A stretch of DNA of 64,000 nucleotides from Rhodopirellula islandica (lineage in GTDB: Bacteria > Planctomycetota > Planctomycetia > Pirellulales > Pirellulaceae). Shown piece after piece: positions 19,059 to 29,364 of this stretch (position 1 is the first letter of the stretch; each line of letters begins with the position of its first letter). Location of the stretch: contig NZ_LECT01000042.1 of NCBI RefSeq assembly GCF_001027925.1, positions 61,864 to 125,863 on the forward strand, read 5' to 3'. Below the pieces are notes generated by a model. It did not search any database. It saw nothing but the letters and a program-made list of their open reading frames with translations, and was not told where the DNA came from. The position numbers and the translations under genes were made by a program.

Positions 19059-19637
19059 GTGATCATCCCCGAAACGCCCGAGCACTTGGACGCGGTCCGA
19101 CAACTGACGATCGAGGCGTTCGCTGCCTCACCCTTCGGACACAATGGCGAGGCTGATCTCATCGACGCCATTCGCGAACAATGTGCACACACACTTTCGT
19201 TGGTGGCGATCGAGGAGGATCGCATCGTCGGGCACATTCTGTTTTCACCCGCTGAGATCCACACCCTGGATGCCAATGGTGTTGGCCCCACCGTTTCGGG
19301 TCCCGATGTCCTGGGCCCCAATATGCTGGGCATGGGACTGGCTCCGATGTCGGTGCATCCATCGCACCAACGCCGCGGCATTGGTGCGATGCTGGTCAAG
19401 GAAGGACTCCGGCGCCTCGATGAACTTGGCAACCGATTCACGATCGTTGCCGGGCATCCGGAATACTACCCTCGATTCGGTTTTCGCCCGGCCCAAGAGT
19501 TCTCCGTTTCGCACGGTTTTCAGGGGATGCCACAGGATGTGTTCTTCCTCCGCCCAGGGCCGTCCCAAGACGATGAGTTCTCCGGCGGTCGAGCCCACTA
19601 CCATTCCGTCTTCGGACCACAACACGAAGGATCATGA
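19059..19637 (+). CDS. GNAT-family N-acetyltransferase (YhbS-like)
   Basis: The 192-residue protein shows the GNAT core: IRPET-type N-terminus (IIPETPEHLDAVRQLT), strand 3-4 pair VGHILFSPAEI, and the acetyl-CoA pyrophosphate loop in MSVHPSHQRRGIGAMLV. The later segment VAGHPEYYPRFGFRPA, with its tyrosine and YPRFGF turn, is characteristic of YhbS-like members. The acceptor is unknown. GTG 19059 is preferred because homologues begin near this point; another GTG in frame at 18987 gives a longer version. Confidence 0.85.
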   Translation: MIIPETPEHLDAVRQLTIEAFAASPFGHNGEADLIDAIREQCAHTLSLVAIEEDRIVGHILFSPAEIHTLDANGVGPTVSGPDVLGPNMLGMGLAPMSVHPSHQRRGIGAMLVKEGLRRLDELGNRFTIVAGHPEYYPRFGFRPAQEFSVSHGFQGMPQDVFFLRPGPSQDDEFSGGRAHYHSVFGPQHEGS

Positions 19638-19736
19638 GGCCGCTTGTTCGGTTACAGTGTGTTCAAGAGCCAATTCGCGGGGCGATCTGCCGCATGAATG
19701 AACACAATCGCACGGCCTCTGATTTCGGAGCTTTGC

Positions 19737-20087
19737 ATGCCCGATCAGCAAAAAATTCACCGCCGCACATCCTCTTCGCGAGAAGTCGGCTTTGCTATCG
19801 CGATGCTTGGATTCGGCCTGGTTTTGATCATCGCCCTGTTTTATTTCGGGAGACGCGCACCTGGACAATCCTTTGACCTCGAAGGCCCCGAACTGTTCGC
19901 AGAGGAAATTGGTCACGGATTCCAAAGCATCGGATTGATTTTCATGGGGCTCGCCATCGCAATCGTCTTGGGAGGCATTGCCACACGACTGGGCAGCAAC
20001 GCCGGTAGGGCGTTGATGACTCTTGGCAGTCTTTCCGCACTCTCGCTGATCGGCTTGTTTGTGGCCCACGTTGTTTTCACGCGGTGA
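19737..20087 (+). CDS. Small membrane protein, function unknown
   Basis: The 116-residue product has three hydrophobic segments (GFAIAMLGFGLVLIIALFYF; IGLIFMGLAIAIVLGGIAT; LMTLGSLSALSLIGLFVAHV). A GGAG six bases upstream of ATG 19737 decides the start over the ATG at 19698. No family is recognised. Confidence 0.7.
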   Translation: MPDQQKIHRRTSSSREVGFAIAMLGFGLVLIIALFYFGRRAPGQSFDLEGPELFAEEIGHGFQSIGLIFMGLAIAIVLGGIATRLGSNAGRALMTLGSLSALSLIGLFVAHVVFTR

Positions 20088-20187
20088 TGCAACTCCTGTG
20101 TGTTTGTCAGCGCCGCCATTCCCCAACGCTCGTCGCCGTCCGGCCCGTTTCTGCAGATCTCTTTCGGAAGCAGATCCGGATGCCCCC

Positions 20188-20303
20188 AACCGCGGAGCGG
20201 TGACATTTGATAGCCTCGGATTTCAATCCGAGGTCCAGGTTGTATGCCGCCACTGACCTTGGGTTGAAACCCAAGGCTGATAACTTTCGTCGCTCCGCGA
20301 CTG
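20188..20303. repeat. Nested hairpin repeat
   Basis: Two hairpins of equal design, CCTCGGATT-TC-AATCCGAGG (20214-20233) and CCTTGGGTT-GA-AACCCAAGG (20257-20276), lie inside an outer inverted pair CCGCGGAGCGG and GTCGCTCCGCG. The element fills most of the gap between two convergent genes. Confidence 0.7.
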
Positions 20304-20374
20304 GTGGTGTGCCCCCGCAGGACGACTGTCTGGTTGACACATCATCCGCTTGAATCCCTTCAATCGAATGGAGT

Positions 20375-22054
20375 TCACTCGACGGGTGCCTTCAAGCTTT
20401 CCAAGAACGTTTCCAGCAACTGCTTTTGGCCTTCGCTCAGCCTCACGTAATTGCGTTTGGATTGATTCGCTTCTCCGCCATGCCACAGGATCGCCTCTGC
20501 CAAGGTTTCGGCTCGGCCGTCGTGAAGATAGGGTGCTGAATCAGCAACTCCCCACAGTGGCGGCGTCTTCCACTCTCGTTGCAATGCGTCCCAGGAAAGT
20601 GGGTACCGCACCTTCACGTCCACTTCTTTGACTTTCCCGCGGGGAAACTGCGGTTGCTCGGGATAGTCCATCGGGATCGCAATGGGCGTCCCGGTTGCAA
20701 CCACCGCCTCGTTGGACCGCGAATTGGAACGGCCGCGATCGCCTCGCGGGCCCCTGCGATCCCGTTCGGTCCCAGGTCCCGAAACCGTTCCCCCACCACG
20801 GCCATAGCGATTGGAGTACGCCCCCACAGGATTCGCTGAAGAGGAGCTGGTCAAATGATACGCCGGAGCCGGAAAAGGATCTTGCAATTCGGGCCCCATA
20901 TCGTGCAACAACAGGTCGCTATAAATGCCGTTCGCCGGAACCACATTTTCAATGTGACAGGTTGCACATCCAATCGAATGAAACACCCTTTTTCCACGAC
21001 GCACCTGCTTGCGTTCATCTCCCGACAACATTTGCATGTTGGGAGCGGGAAGACCGGCGACGTAACTCGTCAGATCCGCGACCTGGTTCGTGGTGATATC
21101 GGGTGCGAGACTGACATAGCGAGGATCCGCTGGATCAGCAGATTGTCGGATCGTATCGCCAACATTCAGCCCCAACTCCGTCGCGCAGGCGCCCGCAACA
21201 AATCCGGACAACGTATCGACTTGGCCCCGCCAGCCATATTTGCCTGCCACTCGCCCGGAGATGATTCCTCCCGAGGAACGGGTCTGGGACAAAGCGATCG
21301 CATTCAATCGATCCAGCGAGATCATCTCGACCAACCCCATGCCATGCAGCGGCGTTGTATTCCGTTGACTGAGGTAGTAGTCGAGTGACTCGTACCGTCC
21401 TGCGATCACCGGTTGTTCCGCTATCGCCTCCACGGTTCTCTGCTGCGGATCGAACCACTCGGAAGAGAGCCCGTTGGGAACGCCGACAGTCAAACGTTGA
21501 CGGATAACGTCGTATCCGGGACGAGTGGAGGCGTCATGGACAATGGTGTTGAAAGACAACGTGTTGCCCGAAACCAGACCGGGAAAGAATTCCATGGCTG
21601 AGTGGCGGAATGCACCACGTTCCTGGCGGTCATCCGCATCATCAAAGAACGGGGACCGCGGATCCACTGTGATATGAGTCACGTTGTGGATCACTCCTGA
21701 TGCCCCACCGCCGGGATGACACGCGGCACATGAAACAGCGTTGTGCATCGGGCCCAACCCATCTGCAGGGAAACTCTGCGCATCGACTTGGCGTGCGGAC
21801 GTCCAATGCCGCCCCTCTTCATGGTGCGGCGGACGACGCCCGTGTCTCATCCGATGTTCGCCTCCACTCCTTCTCGGCAAAGACATCGGTCCGACAGTGT
21901 CAAATTCAGCGAACGTTGGTTCTCGTTCGACAAACACCCATTCCTGCTCAAACAACTCTCGTCCGGCGACCGGATCCTCCGCCATTCCCAGAGGGGTGAT
22001 GAGCAGAACCAAGACCAGCCCCCCAGCCCATTCAGTCCGATGGTTGACGGCCAT
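20375..22054 (-). CDS. Di-haem c-type cytochrome, DUF1111 (thiol-oxidoreductase-like) family
   Basis: The 559-residue protein has a signal segment (GGLVLVLLITPLGMAED) and two c-type haem sites, CAACH near residue 108 and CATCH near residue 363. Family-typical strings include GLGPMHN, GGGASG near the first haem and LHDMGPELQDPF, TPPLWGVADSAPYLHDGRA after the second. DUF1111 proteins are periplasmic di-haem oxidoreductases of uncertain substrate. ATG 22054 is chosen because it starts the signal peptide; the open frame running on to 22525 crosses the divergent gene. The gap to the acidic-protein gene is 223 bases. Confidence 0.9.
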   Translation of the reverse strand: MAVNHRTEWAGGLVLVLLITPLGMAEDPVAGRELFEQEWVFVEREPTFAEFDTVGPMSLPRRSGGEHRMRHGRRPPHHEEGRHWTSARQVDAQSFPADGLGPMHNAVSCAACHPGGGASGVIHNVTHITVDPRSPFFDDADDRQERGAFRHSAMEFFPGLVSGNTLSFNTIVHDASTRPGYDVIRQRLTVGVPNGLSSEWFDPQQRTVEAIAEQPVIAGRYESLDYYLSQRNTTPLHGMGLVEMISLDRLNAIALSQTRSSGGIISGRVAGKYGWRGQVDTLSGFVAGACATELGLNVGDTIRQSADPADPRYVSLAPDITTNQVADLTSYVAGLPAPNMQMLSGDERKQVRRGKRVFHSIGCATCHIENVVPANGIYSDLLLHDMGPELQDPFPAPAYHLTSSSSANPVGAYSNRYGRGGGTVSGPGTERDRRGPRGDRGRSNSRSNEAVVATGTPIAIPMDYPEQPQFPRGKVKEVDVKVRYPLSWDALQREWKTPPLWGVADSAPYLHDGRAETLAEAILWHGGEANQSKRNYVRLSEGQKQLLETFLESLKAPVE

Positions 22055-22277
22055 ATCACGCTCCCTCGGCGGCGTTTGAAAAGCAAGTTTAAAAAGGCGG
22101 CGAAACAATCCCCACTTACAAGAAGGACAAATGCCAACCCGAATTGTCACACAGCCAATCGCTTCGTCGTCCGTCGGTTGCATTCTCGTGATAACACGGA
22201 AACAGACGGTCCCCTTCATGATGGCGAACGTTTTGGTTCGCACCATTTTCCATTTGACTCCACCGAGGAACACAGTC

Positions 22278-23153
22278 ATGAAACGTCGCGTCCCCAACCG
22301 TCGTCGCTTGTTCGTCCAAAACCTTGAAAATCGTCGTGTCCTCGCTGGATGCATGGGCGTGGATGCTGCGACCGACGACCTGGCAACCGAAGAGGTCGCC
22401 GAAATCGCCTCCGCCGTCGCCGGCAGCACGATCGAAGACATCGATTCGGCCGCGATCGAATCCGCAACCGAGGCGAACGACGAACTTGAAGACAGCGTCG
22501 ACAGCATCGTAGAAGAACAAGACACTGCAAGCGATGAAACAAGTGAGGACGCCAGCCTCGAACAAGAACTCGATCAAGACAACGCCTCAACCGAAACGGA
22601 GGGCGATCCTGGCCATCGGCCTCACCCACGACGGGGACCTCATCATCCCGGCATGACGTCCGACGCTCTGAACGCCGACACGATGGGTGAAGAGGGCGTC
22701 TGTGTCGATGAAGACACCGAAGCGGACACAACCGAAACCATCGACGAGACCGATTCACTCTCGGACGAATCGACCGACGACCTGGCCACCGACGAAACAG
22801 ACGAAACCGATGTGGACTCTGAACTGGTCGATGACACGGAAGCGGATGAGATCGTCGAAGAGGAGGACACCACCCTCGTAACCGATTTGGATTCAGAAGC
22901 AAGTGACGAGTCAGAAGTGACCGACGAGTCAGATTCTACCGACGAAATTGATTTCACCGACGAAATCGATGACCTCGATGAATCAACCGAGACGGCTAGC
23001 GAGACCACGGTCATCGATCTCGATTCGGTGGTCACAGAAGAAACCGAGGACGAAGATTCCTCACTTTGCCTGATCCACGAAGAACTCGACAGCATCTTCG
23101 CTGAACTGGGAAGCCGCGATTTGGCCGACGCTCAGATCTACATTCTGATCTGA
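22278..23153 (+). CDS. Highly acidic exported protein with planctomycete N-terminal motif
   Basis: This 291-residue protein opens with KRRVPNRRRLFVQNLENRRVLAG. LEN-R-xLAG near the N-terminus is a motif repeatedly seen in planctomycete giant exported proteins and is taken as an export or sorting signal. The remainder is low complexity and dominated by Asp, Glu, Ser and Thr, with TDE/TDES-type repeats (about 170-270) and one HRPHPRRGPHHPG basic insert. The C-terminus (LIHEELDSIFAELGSRDLAD) is more ordinary. GAGGA lies eight bases before ATG 22278. It could be a calcium-binding or matrix protein (inference only). Confidence 0.75.
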   Translation: MKRRVPNRRRLFVQNLENRRVLAGCMGVDAATDDLATEEVAEIASAVAGSTIEDIDSAAIESATEANDELEDSVDSIVEEQDTASDETSEDASLEQELDQDNASTETEGDPGHRPHPRRGPHHPGMTSDALNADTMGEEGVCVDEDTEADTTETIDETDSLSDESTDDLATDETDETDVDSELVDDTEADEIVEEEDTTLVTDLDSEASDESEVTDESDSTDEIDFTDEIDDLDESTETASETTVIDLDSVVTEETEDEDSSLCLIHEELDSIFAELGSRDLADAQIYILI

Positions 23154-23585
23154 TGGTCGCTTCCGCTGGGTTTCCGTCTGAATACGTTTTGCCGGGCCGA
23201 AAGGCCTTGAAAGGCTCCTAAATGCCGCCCTAGCACAAAACCTGTCAAACCTCGCTCAATAGTGGTAAAATGGTCTCCGGTAGCTTGGCGATACCCCGTC
23301 ATCAAGGCCCCAATGTTTTCGCACACGAAAACTCTGTTGTGGCAACCGGCGAGACAGCTAGGCTATAGAAATTGACTCCAGCAGCGCTCCGTCGCTCTCA
23401 CCATCGTCCTGCCTTGCCCCCTCCACCGTTTGCCAACCCACGCTTGCGTGTCGTTGTCGCCTTCATGCCCGAGACGCTTGCGCTCGGAGCAATGAAACTT
23501 GGATGCACCGTCGGACGATCGTTTGAATTCGGTCAGACCTGTTGATTCAAAACAATCGACCGTGAACCAAGTTGAAAGTTCGATC
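23154..23585. other. Intergenic stretch; possible short hairpin GGCCGAAAGGCC near 23196
   Basis: The GGCCGAAAGGCC hairpin lies shortly after the stop of the acidic-protein gene but no T-run follows. I see no supported gene. The promoter of the following two-gene operon should lie here. Confidence 0.4.
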
Positions 23586-24905
23586 ATGCTCAGTCGTAGA
23601 AACTTGTTGCAAGGATTCGCAGCAGGCGCCGGTGTAGCCATGGGTGCCCCGCTTCTTTCCGAGCGTCTTCTGGCATCCCCCATCGGAAACACGACTCCCA
23701 AGCGGGTCATCTTCTTCATGCAGAACCAGGGCTTCGATCCCAAGACCTGCATCCCGGCTGGGATGAAGCACAGTGGGTCCCTGGCGAAAGCCAAATTGCC
23801 TGAACCCATCAGCGCTCTGGAGCCCTACAAAGAACGACTGCACATCATCAACGGTCTGCACGGACTTCACACCAGCCCCTCGCACAGTGCGTTCTTTGGC
23901 GCACTGGGTGGGTACCGTGGCAGTGACGGGGTGCCGCCGAGTGGCTCGACGATCGATTATGAACTGAGCAAAGTTCTACCGGAAACACTGCTGCCACATT
24001 TGTGCATCGGCATGGACTCGATCGAGAACATGAAGACCAAACCGACGATCGCGACTCTGTCCGCCAGCGGTGCGGGCCAACCGATTTTCATGCATTCGAA
24101 TCCGAATCATCTCTATCAGATGCTTTACGGCGGCATCTCATCCGGCGAGATTCGGCTGCAGCACGAAGCCCGTTCGAGCGTGCTGAGCCAAATCGAATTG
24201 TTGGCCGCGGCCAAGGGCCAATCGCTGCCAGCCTCCGATCAACAACGCTACGGGCAATACGTCCAAGGCTTCCAAGAAGTCAACGGTTTGCGTGATCGTC
24301 TCGACACCGTTTCGGATCACTTGCGCGAATTCGCTCCGAAGGTGGATGATCGATACACCAACCCGGAATTTGAAACCGACTGGCACGATTGCTTGCTCGA
24401 CCTGGGCATCTCAGCTCTCACATCGGGAATCACCAACACGCTGACCATCGGGTCGGGCCGTGGCGAAATCTTCGGTGCCTGGAAGGGCCTCGGGATCGAT
24501 CAACAAGGGCACAACTTGGGCCACATGGACCAACCTGACAATCCGATCTGGATCAAGATTCGCCAATACAACAGTCGCATGCTGGTCCGGATCATGGAAA
24601 AACTGGACAGCGTGCCAGAGGGAAGCGGCACGATGATGGACAACACCGTGATCGTGTACACCAGCAACAACGCCGACAAACAGCACACCAACGGAGCCAA
24701 TTGGCCCGTCATGTTGCTGGGCAACTTCGACGGCGCCTTCAAGAGCGGATGCTTCACACAGGTCGAAGGCAAACGTCCGATCAACGCGCTCTACACCTCG
24801 CTGTTGCGAGCCGCCGGCCAAAACGTGGACCGCTTCAACATGGACGACAAAATGGCGAAGAAGTTTGACGACAGCACCGGACCACTCAAGGAAGTGTTGG
24901 CGTAA
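23586..24905 (+). CDS. DUF1552 family exported protein
   Basis: The 439-residue protein has a Tat-type signal ([18 protein letters not shown]). The order and motifs follow the DUF1552 family ([39 protein letters not shown]-type segment, [20 protein letters not shown]). Those features resemble the sulfatase/DUF1501 fold. The role is not established. It sits directly before a DUF1592/DUF1588 cytochrome with only two bases between stop and start, a pairing common in planctomycetes. ATG 23586 begins the signal; the longer upstream frame is unlikely. Confidence 0.9.
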   Translation: MLSRRNLLQGFAAGAGVAMGAPLLSERLLASPIGNTTPKRVIFFMQNQGFDPKTCIPAGMKHSGSLAKAKLPEPISALEPYKERLHIINGLHGLHTSPSHSAFFGALGGYRGSDGVPPSGSTIDYELSKVLPETLLPHLCIGMDSIENMKTKPTIATLSASGAGQPIFMHSNPNHLYQMLYGGISSGEIRLQHEARSSVLSQIELLAAAKGQSLPASDQQRYGQYVQGFQEVNGLRDRLDTVSDHLREFAPKVDDRYTNPEFETDWHDCLLDLGISALTSGITNTLTIGSGRGEIFGAWKGLGIDQQGHNLGHMDQPDNPIWIKIRQYNSRMLVRIMEKLDSVPEGSGTMMDNTVIVYTSNNADKQHTNGANWPVMLLGNFDGAFKSGCFTQVEGKRPINALYTSLLRAAGQNVDRFNMDDKMAKKFDDSTGPLKEVLA

Positions 24906-24907
24906 GC

Positions 24908-27436
24908 ATGTGGAAGTCCTCCCGAAGTGATTGCGGACGCCTGCTTGCGATCGCGTGCCTGCTGTTTGGCATCCGCCCCCTGGCCATTGCCGAAACATAC
25001 ACACCTGGTGAATCAGTTGACCAAGATTACGCTGCGTTTGCTGAACCGTTTCTTGTCAATCACTGCATCGACTGTCATGGCGAGTCCGATCCGGAAGGCG
25101 ATCTTTCGCTAGAGAACTTGGGGCCGGTCGACGAGATCAACGCCAGTGTTTGGACCAGCGTCTGGGCACAGGTCAGCTTGAAGGAGATGCCGCCGCCGGA
25201 CATGACGCAGCCCGAAGTGATCGAGCGATTGAAGTTCTCCGATTGGATCGTCGACGAACTCTCACGAGCGATGCAGGACAAGGGTGGTTTCCACGCTCAC
25301 CGTGATCCCAACAAAGGCAACTTCCTCGATCACGAATTGCTCTTTGGTTCTTTGCCCGATGGCATTCAGCTGAAGCCCACCTCTTCACCGGCTCGAATCT
25401 GGCGTGTCACCCCTCAAGAGCACATCACGCGGCTGAACGAGTTGATCAACTCAGAACCGCAATACGATCCATCCAAACCGGGACTTCGCACGCACGGGGA
25501 CGTCGTCCCCACCAACCACGGCGGCGAACTGAAGCTGTACTTCGGTGTCGATCGCATCATCAAGTGGCAGGGAGGCACAGTCGCCTACGCCACGTCTGTC
25601 AAGAGCGTGCCCGCGGTCCTCTCATCGGCTCGTGATCATGGATTGGAAAACTATCCCGACTTCACGACCGTCAACAGCGCCGAAGCGACCCAGATCATGG
25701 GAATCGCCAGCGAGATCATTCGATACATGGCCGACGGGCCACTCAGCATCGCGGAACCGTATCAAATCACCGACGATCCCCAGTCGATCGCCGACAAAAT
25801 GAAGGGCGACCTTCGCGGCCTGCCCACCAGTTTGGTCTACAGCACCGAAGTCCTGCGTCCACTCACGCCGGTCTATGATCTCATGCAAGCGGACGAGATC
25901 ACCGAGGAACGGATGCGTGCCGCGGTGGACTTCCTGTTCGAAGCCTTGACCTTCCGTCCGCCCACCCCGATCGAATCGGACGCCTACTTGGCGATCCTCG
26001 AGCAAGCGATTGACAAGCTGGGCACAAACGACGGCGCGGTCCTTGGATTGTCATCGATCTTTCTCGATCGTGACGCTCTGTTCCGGCCCGAGTTGGTAAA
26101 GAACGGCCAAGCCGACCGCCACGGACGCGTCATGCTGCAAGACTGGGAATTGGGTTTGGCGATGAACCATGCCCTGCGTTACCTGCAACCCGACGACGTG
26201 CTACGGCAAGCCATCGTGGACGGACGCATGCGAACGCGTGAGGACGTGAAGCGGGAAGTCGTGCGGATGCTCGAAGATGACAGCATTCGCAAACCTCGCA
26301 TCCTCCGATTCTTCCGCGAGTACTTTGACTACGACCTTGGCGGCTACATCTGCAAAGACACCAGGGCGTTGGGCGAGACCGGTGTGAACAACAAGGGCGT
26401 CGTCCACTACAACGCAATGTTCGACGCGACCGCGAGCACCGATCGTTTGATCGAATTGATCCTGGAAGAGGACACCGATGTACTGAAACAACTGCTGACC
26501 ACGGACAAAGTGGTGGCAGGCAAATATGACAACGTCTACTTCGGCAAGCAACGTTCGCGAGAAGAGATCGCTGCCTCGGTCGCGGCCCAGAAAGCGGCCG
26601 CGAAGGAAGCAGCCAAAGCAGCAGCGATCCAGTTGGCGGAGTGGAAAAAGGCTAACCCCGGCAAAGAACCACCGGAGGAGAAACCAGCCGCCAAGAAACC
26701 CAACATCAACCACGCCGTCACGGAAGCCAAGCTCACGGGCCCCGCCATTTTCGCTCGCGTGAGTCGTCGCAGCTTTGGACGCGGATCCATGAAGCCCGAA
26801 CGCACTTTGGCGACGGTCCCCGGAGGTCAACGTCTCGGTATCCTGACGCATCCGAGTTGGTTGGTGTCGCACTCCGACGCGATGGACAATCACGCGATTC
26901 GTCGCGGTCGTTGGATTCAAGAACGACTGATTGGAGGCTGCATTCCCGATGTTCCGATCACGGTCGATGCGATGTTGCCGGACGAACCACGCACATCGCT
27001 TCGCGAACGCATGCGAGTGACACGCGAAGACTACTGCTGGACCTGCCACCGCAAAATGGACCCGCTCGGGTTTCCGTTTGAAATGTACAACCACGCGGGA
27101 CTGTATCGAGAACTGGAACATCGCCAGCCCGTCGACACGACGGGCGAGATCATCGATTCGGGAGATCCGGAACTGGACGGCAAAGTCGCGAACGCCTTCG
27201 AGCTGATTCAAAGGCTGGCCGAAAGCGAACGTGCCGAACAAGTGTTCGTCCGCCACGCGTTTCGGTTCTGGATGGGTCGCAACGAGACGCTCAACGACGC
27301 TCCCGTTTTGCAAGCCGCCCATCAAGCGTACCGGGACAACAACGGCAGCATGAAAGCCCTGCTGGTATCATTGCTGACCTCCGACGCGTTTCTGTATCGC
27401 ACACGAAGCGAAGCAAAGTTAGTCGCCGCGCACTGA
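24908..27436 (+). CDS. Planctomycete cytochrome c protein with DUF1592/DUF1588-type domains
   Basis: The 842-residue product has a signal peptide ([18 protein letters not shown]), an N-terminal cytochrome-type site [20 protein letters not shown] (about residues 56-75), and MPPPDMTQP downstream as candidate haem-ligand region. A long alpha-helical DUF1592-like middle follows. A lysine/alanine-rich insert ([20 protein letters not shown]) lies near residue 560. The DUF1588-like end contains a second Cxx[18 protein letters not shown]. Multi-domain proteins of this kind are known from planctomycete genomes and are taken to be periplasmic electron carriers or oxidases. It is translationally coupled to the DUF1552 gene. 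Confidence 0.9.
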   Translation: MWKSSRSDCGRLLAIACLLFGIRPLAIAETYTPGESVDQDYAAFAEPFLVNHCIDCHGESDPEGDLSLENLGPVDEINASVWTSVWAQVSLKEMPPPDMTQPEVIERLKFSDWIVDELSRAMQDKGGFHAHRDPNKGNFLDHELLFGSLPDGIQLKPTSSPARIWRVTPQEHITRLNELINSEPQYDPSKPGLRTHGDVVPTNHGGELKLYFGVDRIIKWQGGTVAYATSVKSVPAVLSSARDHGLENYPDFTTVNSAEATQIMGIASEIIRYMADGPLSIAEPYQITDDPQSIADKMKGDLRGLPTSLVYSTEVLRPLTPVYDLMQADEITEERMRAAVDFLFEALTFRPPTPIESDAYLAILEQAIDKLGTNDGAVLGLSSIFLDRDALFRPELVKNGQADRHGRVMLQDWELGLAMNHALRYLQPDDVLRQAIVDGRMRTREDVKREVVRMLEDDSIRKPRILRFFREYFDYDLGGYICKDTRALGETGVNNKGVVHYNAMFDATASTDRLIELILEEDTDVLKQLLTTDKVVAGKYDNVYFGKQRSREEIAASVAAQKAAAKEAAKAAAIQLAEWKKANPGKEPPEEKPAAKKPNINHAVTEAKLTGPAIFARVSRRSFGRGSMKPERTLATVPGGQRLGILTHPSWLVSHSDAMDNHAIRRGRWIQERLIGGCIPDVPITVDAMLPDEPRTSLRERMRVTREDYCWTCHRKMDPLGFPFEMYNHAGLYRELEHRQPVDTTGEIIDSGDPELDGKVANAFELIQRLAESERAEQVFVRHAFRFWMGRNETLNDAPVLQAAHQAYRDNNGSMKALLVSLLTSDAFLYRTRSEAKLVAAH

Positions 27437-27700
27437 TCCAATTAGGTCAACAAGAACGCGAGCATTGCCTTGTGGCTTGGAGTTCCGCGTGCCGGAAGCG
27501 GGCCGTTGCGAGCGTCAATCAGGACACAACGATTCCACTCGACGGCCCCTCCGGGGCGATGTACTGGCTCATGCCCCAAGGCCAACGGCCTTGTTCAACG
27601 TAGCCTGGGACAACGTCCCAGGACTGATGCATACACGCTCGCCCCTTTGGCCAACGGCCAAACTCATGGCTGCCCGCCCTCCCCGCTTGTGATGCCTCTG
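27437..27700. repeat. Hairpin-rich intergenic DNA
   Basis: Four short palindromes follow each other: GCCCCTCCGGGGC (27545-27557), AAGGCCAACGGCCTT (27578-27592), CCTGGGACAACGTCCCAGG (27604-27622) and TTTGGCCAACGGCCAAA (27646-27662). Three share an AAC or CAACG loop. The first is the reverse complement of a palindrome at 13995-14007. Confidence 0.65.
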
Positions 27701-27796
27701 CATCTCTGCATCTCTGCATCTCTGCATCTCTGCATCTCTGCATCTCTGCATCTCTGCATCTCTGCATCTCTGCATCTCTGCATCTCTGCATCTCTG
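27701..27796. repeat. Octamer tandem repeat, CATCTCTG x 12
   Basis: Twelve perfect head-to-tail copies of the 8-base unit CATCTCTG; a decayed unit (TGCCTCTG) precedes them. The unit is not a multiple of three, so frames through it give artefactual 8-residue repeats. It lies beyond the 3' end of the MFS transporter gene, in non-coding DNA. A further loop GCCCAACGGGC follows at 27825-27835. Confidence 0.95.
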
Positions 27797-27874
27797 CGTC
27801 AAAATCATTGCGACACTCTGCGTTGCCCAACGGGCTAGCACCAAGGCCAACTGCCAAACCGATGCGTTTCAATT

Positions 27875-29254
27875 TCACACCGGGCGATCGGCTCGCCAGG
27901 ACGCCGCGATCAGAAACACGGCCGCGACGGCACACAGCAACGTTGCCGGTCGATACACGCCGACTTGATCGTGCGCAACACTGAACAGGTAAGGACCAAT
28001 CGCGGTCCCCGCGACGACGATCGACGTCGAGAACCCCGAGATCGCACCCAGGTGCATGCGACCGAAAAAACGAGGCCAGGTGACACCCGAAATGATGCCG
28101 AACATGCCTTGCATCAACCCCATCCCCAACACGACGAACACAACGGAGATGTTCGCGTCCAAGAACGAGAGGCTCAACGCGAGGATCAAACTGCCAAGCG
28201 ATTGCACCATCGCGAGGTATTTCAATTTGACAAAGTCGCTGAGCCAACTGCCGACGAATTCGACCACCACGCTGACGAATGCCGCGGGAACAAAGATCGA
28301 AACCGCCCGGGCACGTGACATCCCCGCGTCCGCAAAAATCGACACGACGTGGAACGAGAACGCTGTCAGCAACAATCCCGACAACACCACACTGAAAGTG
28401 AACACCCAAAAGCTGTACGTTCGTCGGGCTTCCGACAGTGTAAAATCCCGTCCACTCAACGTTTCCGCGTGTGCTTTGCGATTCTCCTTCGCAAACGGTC
28501 CGTCGGGCAGCATGCCGTGTTCCTCGGGACGCGATCGGGCAAAGACCACCGCGAGCAGCGAAAACACAGCCACGATGATCGCGATCGTCTGCCATGCCCA
28601 GGCCCATCCGCCCCGCTGAATCAACCACTCGAAAAACGCGGGCGTGATTGAAAAGCCGAATGCAATCGAAATACCGATGAACGCCAGCGCCATCCCACGC
28701 CGCTGTTCAAACCACTCCAAAACCATGTTGCGAGACGACAACGTCAGCATGCCTTGCCCGAAAAATCGCATCGCAAAGAAACCAAGGGTCAAAACAGCAA
28801 ACGACACACCATTTCGATAGGAACCGGGCAAGACGGATGCGGCGGCCCCCGCGATCACGTCCGAGAAGCTCATGGCCATCAGCACCAGAGCCAACATCGC
28901 GGCCGAACCGGCGGACACCCATCTTCCGCCAAACCGATCGTAGTAACGTCCCGCTCGACTGATCAACACCGCGCTGCCGATTGTTCCAGCCAAATAAGCG
29001 AAACTGATCCAACTTCGCGACAACTCATGTGCCTCGATCAGAAAATCCGTGAAAACCGAAACACCAACGGTTTGTCCCGGCGCACTCGCCAAAACGCCCA
29101 GCGTTCCACACACCAACACCACCGTTCCGTAAAAGAATGGCACCGCAGATGGATCGAAGGGAAAATTCGCGAACCTTGAACGCGGGGAGCGTTCGACATC
29201 GTGTTGGTCAGATTTCATACACTTGATCAATGCATCGAATTCGAAGCGTTGCAT
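27875..29254 (-). CDS. Major facilitator superfamily transporter
   Basis: The 459-residue protein has about twelve hydrophobic segments and MFS-like features: a central cytoplasmic loop after six helices (FARSRPEEHGMLPDGPFAKE) and a loop 2-3 motif (SRAGRYYDRFGGRW) close to the GxxxDRxGRR signature. Its overall feel is that of the monocarboxylate/oxalate-formate antiporter group, but the substrate is unknown. GAGGGAA about seven bases upstream supports ATG 29254; ATG 29218 lacks such a site. The gene ends 79 bases from the octamer repeat. Confidence 0.85.
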   Translation of the reverse strand: MQRFEFDALIKCMKSDQHDVERSPRSRFANFPFDPSAVPFFYGTVVLVCGTLGVLASAPGQTVGVSVFTDFLIEAHELSRSWISFAYLAGTIGSAVLISRAGRYYDRFGGRWVSAGSAAMLALVLMAMSFSDVIAGAAASVLPGSYRNGVSFAVLTLGFFAMRFFGQGMLTLSSRNMVLEWFEQRRGMALAFIGISIAFGFSITPAFFEWLIQRGGWAWAWQTIAIIVAVFSLLAVVFARSRPEEHGMLPDGPFAKENRKAHAETLSGRDFTLSEARRTYSFWVFTFSVVLSGLLLTAFSFHVVSIFADAGMSRARAVSIFVPAAFVSVVVEFVGSWLSDFVKLKYLAMVQSLGSLILALSLSFLDANISVVFVVLGMGLMQGMFGIISGVTWPRFFGRMHLGAISGFSTSIVVAGTAIGPYLFSVAHDQVGVYRPATLLCAVAAVFLIAASWRADRPV

Positions 29255-29364
29255 TGGATCTTCCCTCTGCGATCATGTCAGCGGGGATTGACAGACAGGC
29301 CACCCCAACCGATCGAAGCAACCCAAACCATCGCCCCAATGAACCCCCACATGATGCATCCTCC

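Noticed and set aside
22055..22525. N-terminal extension of the DUF1111 gene to 22525
   Set aside because: It crosses the divergent acidic-protein gene and places 157 unlikely residues before a clear signal peptide.
22116..22902. Minus-strand frames over the acidic protein (Arg/Ser-rich)
   Set aside because: Antisense of a low-complexity acidic gene; Ser/Arg composition is a by-product.
27701..27796. Possible CRISPR array
   Set aside because: The 8-base units are contiguous with no spacers, so it is a simple tandem repeat.
27519..28628. 369-codon minus-strand frame including MQRCRDAE repeats
   Set aside because: The repeat is an artefact of the 8-base tandem unit; the rest is a shadow of the MFS transporter.
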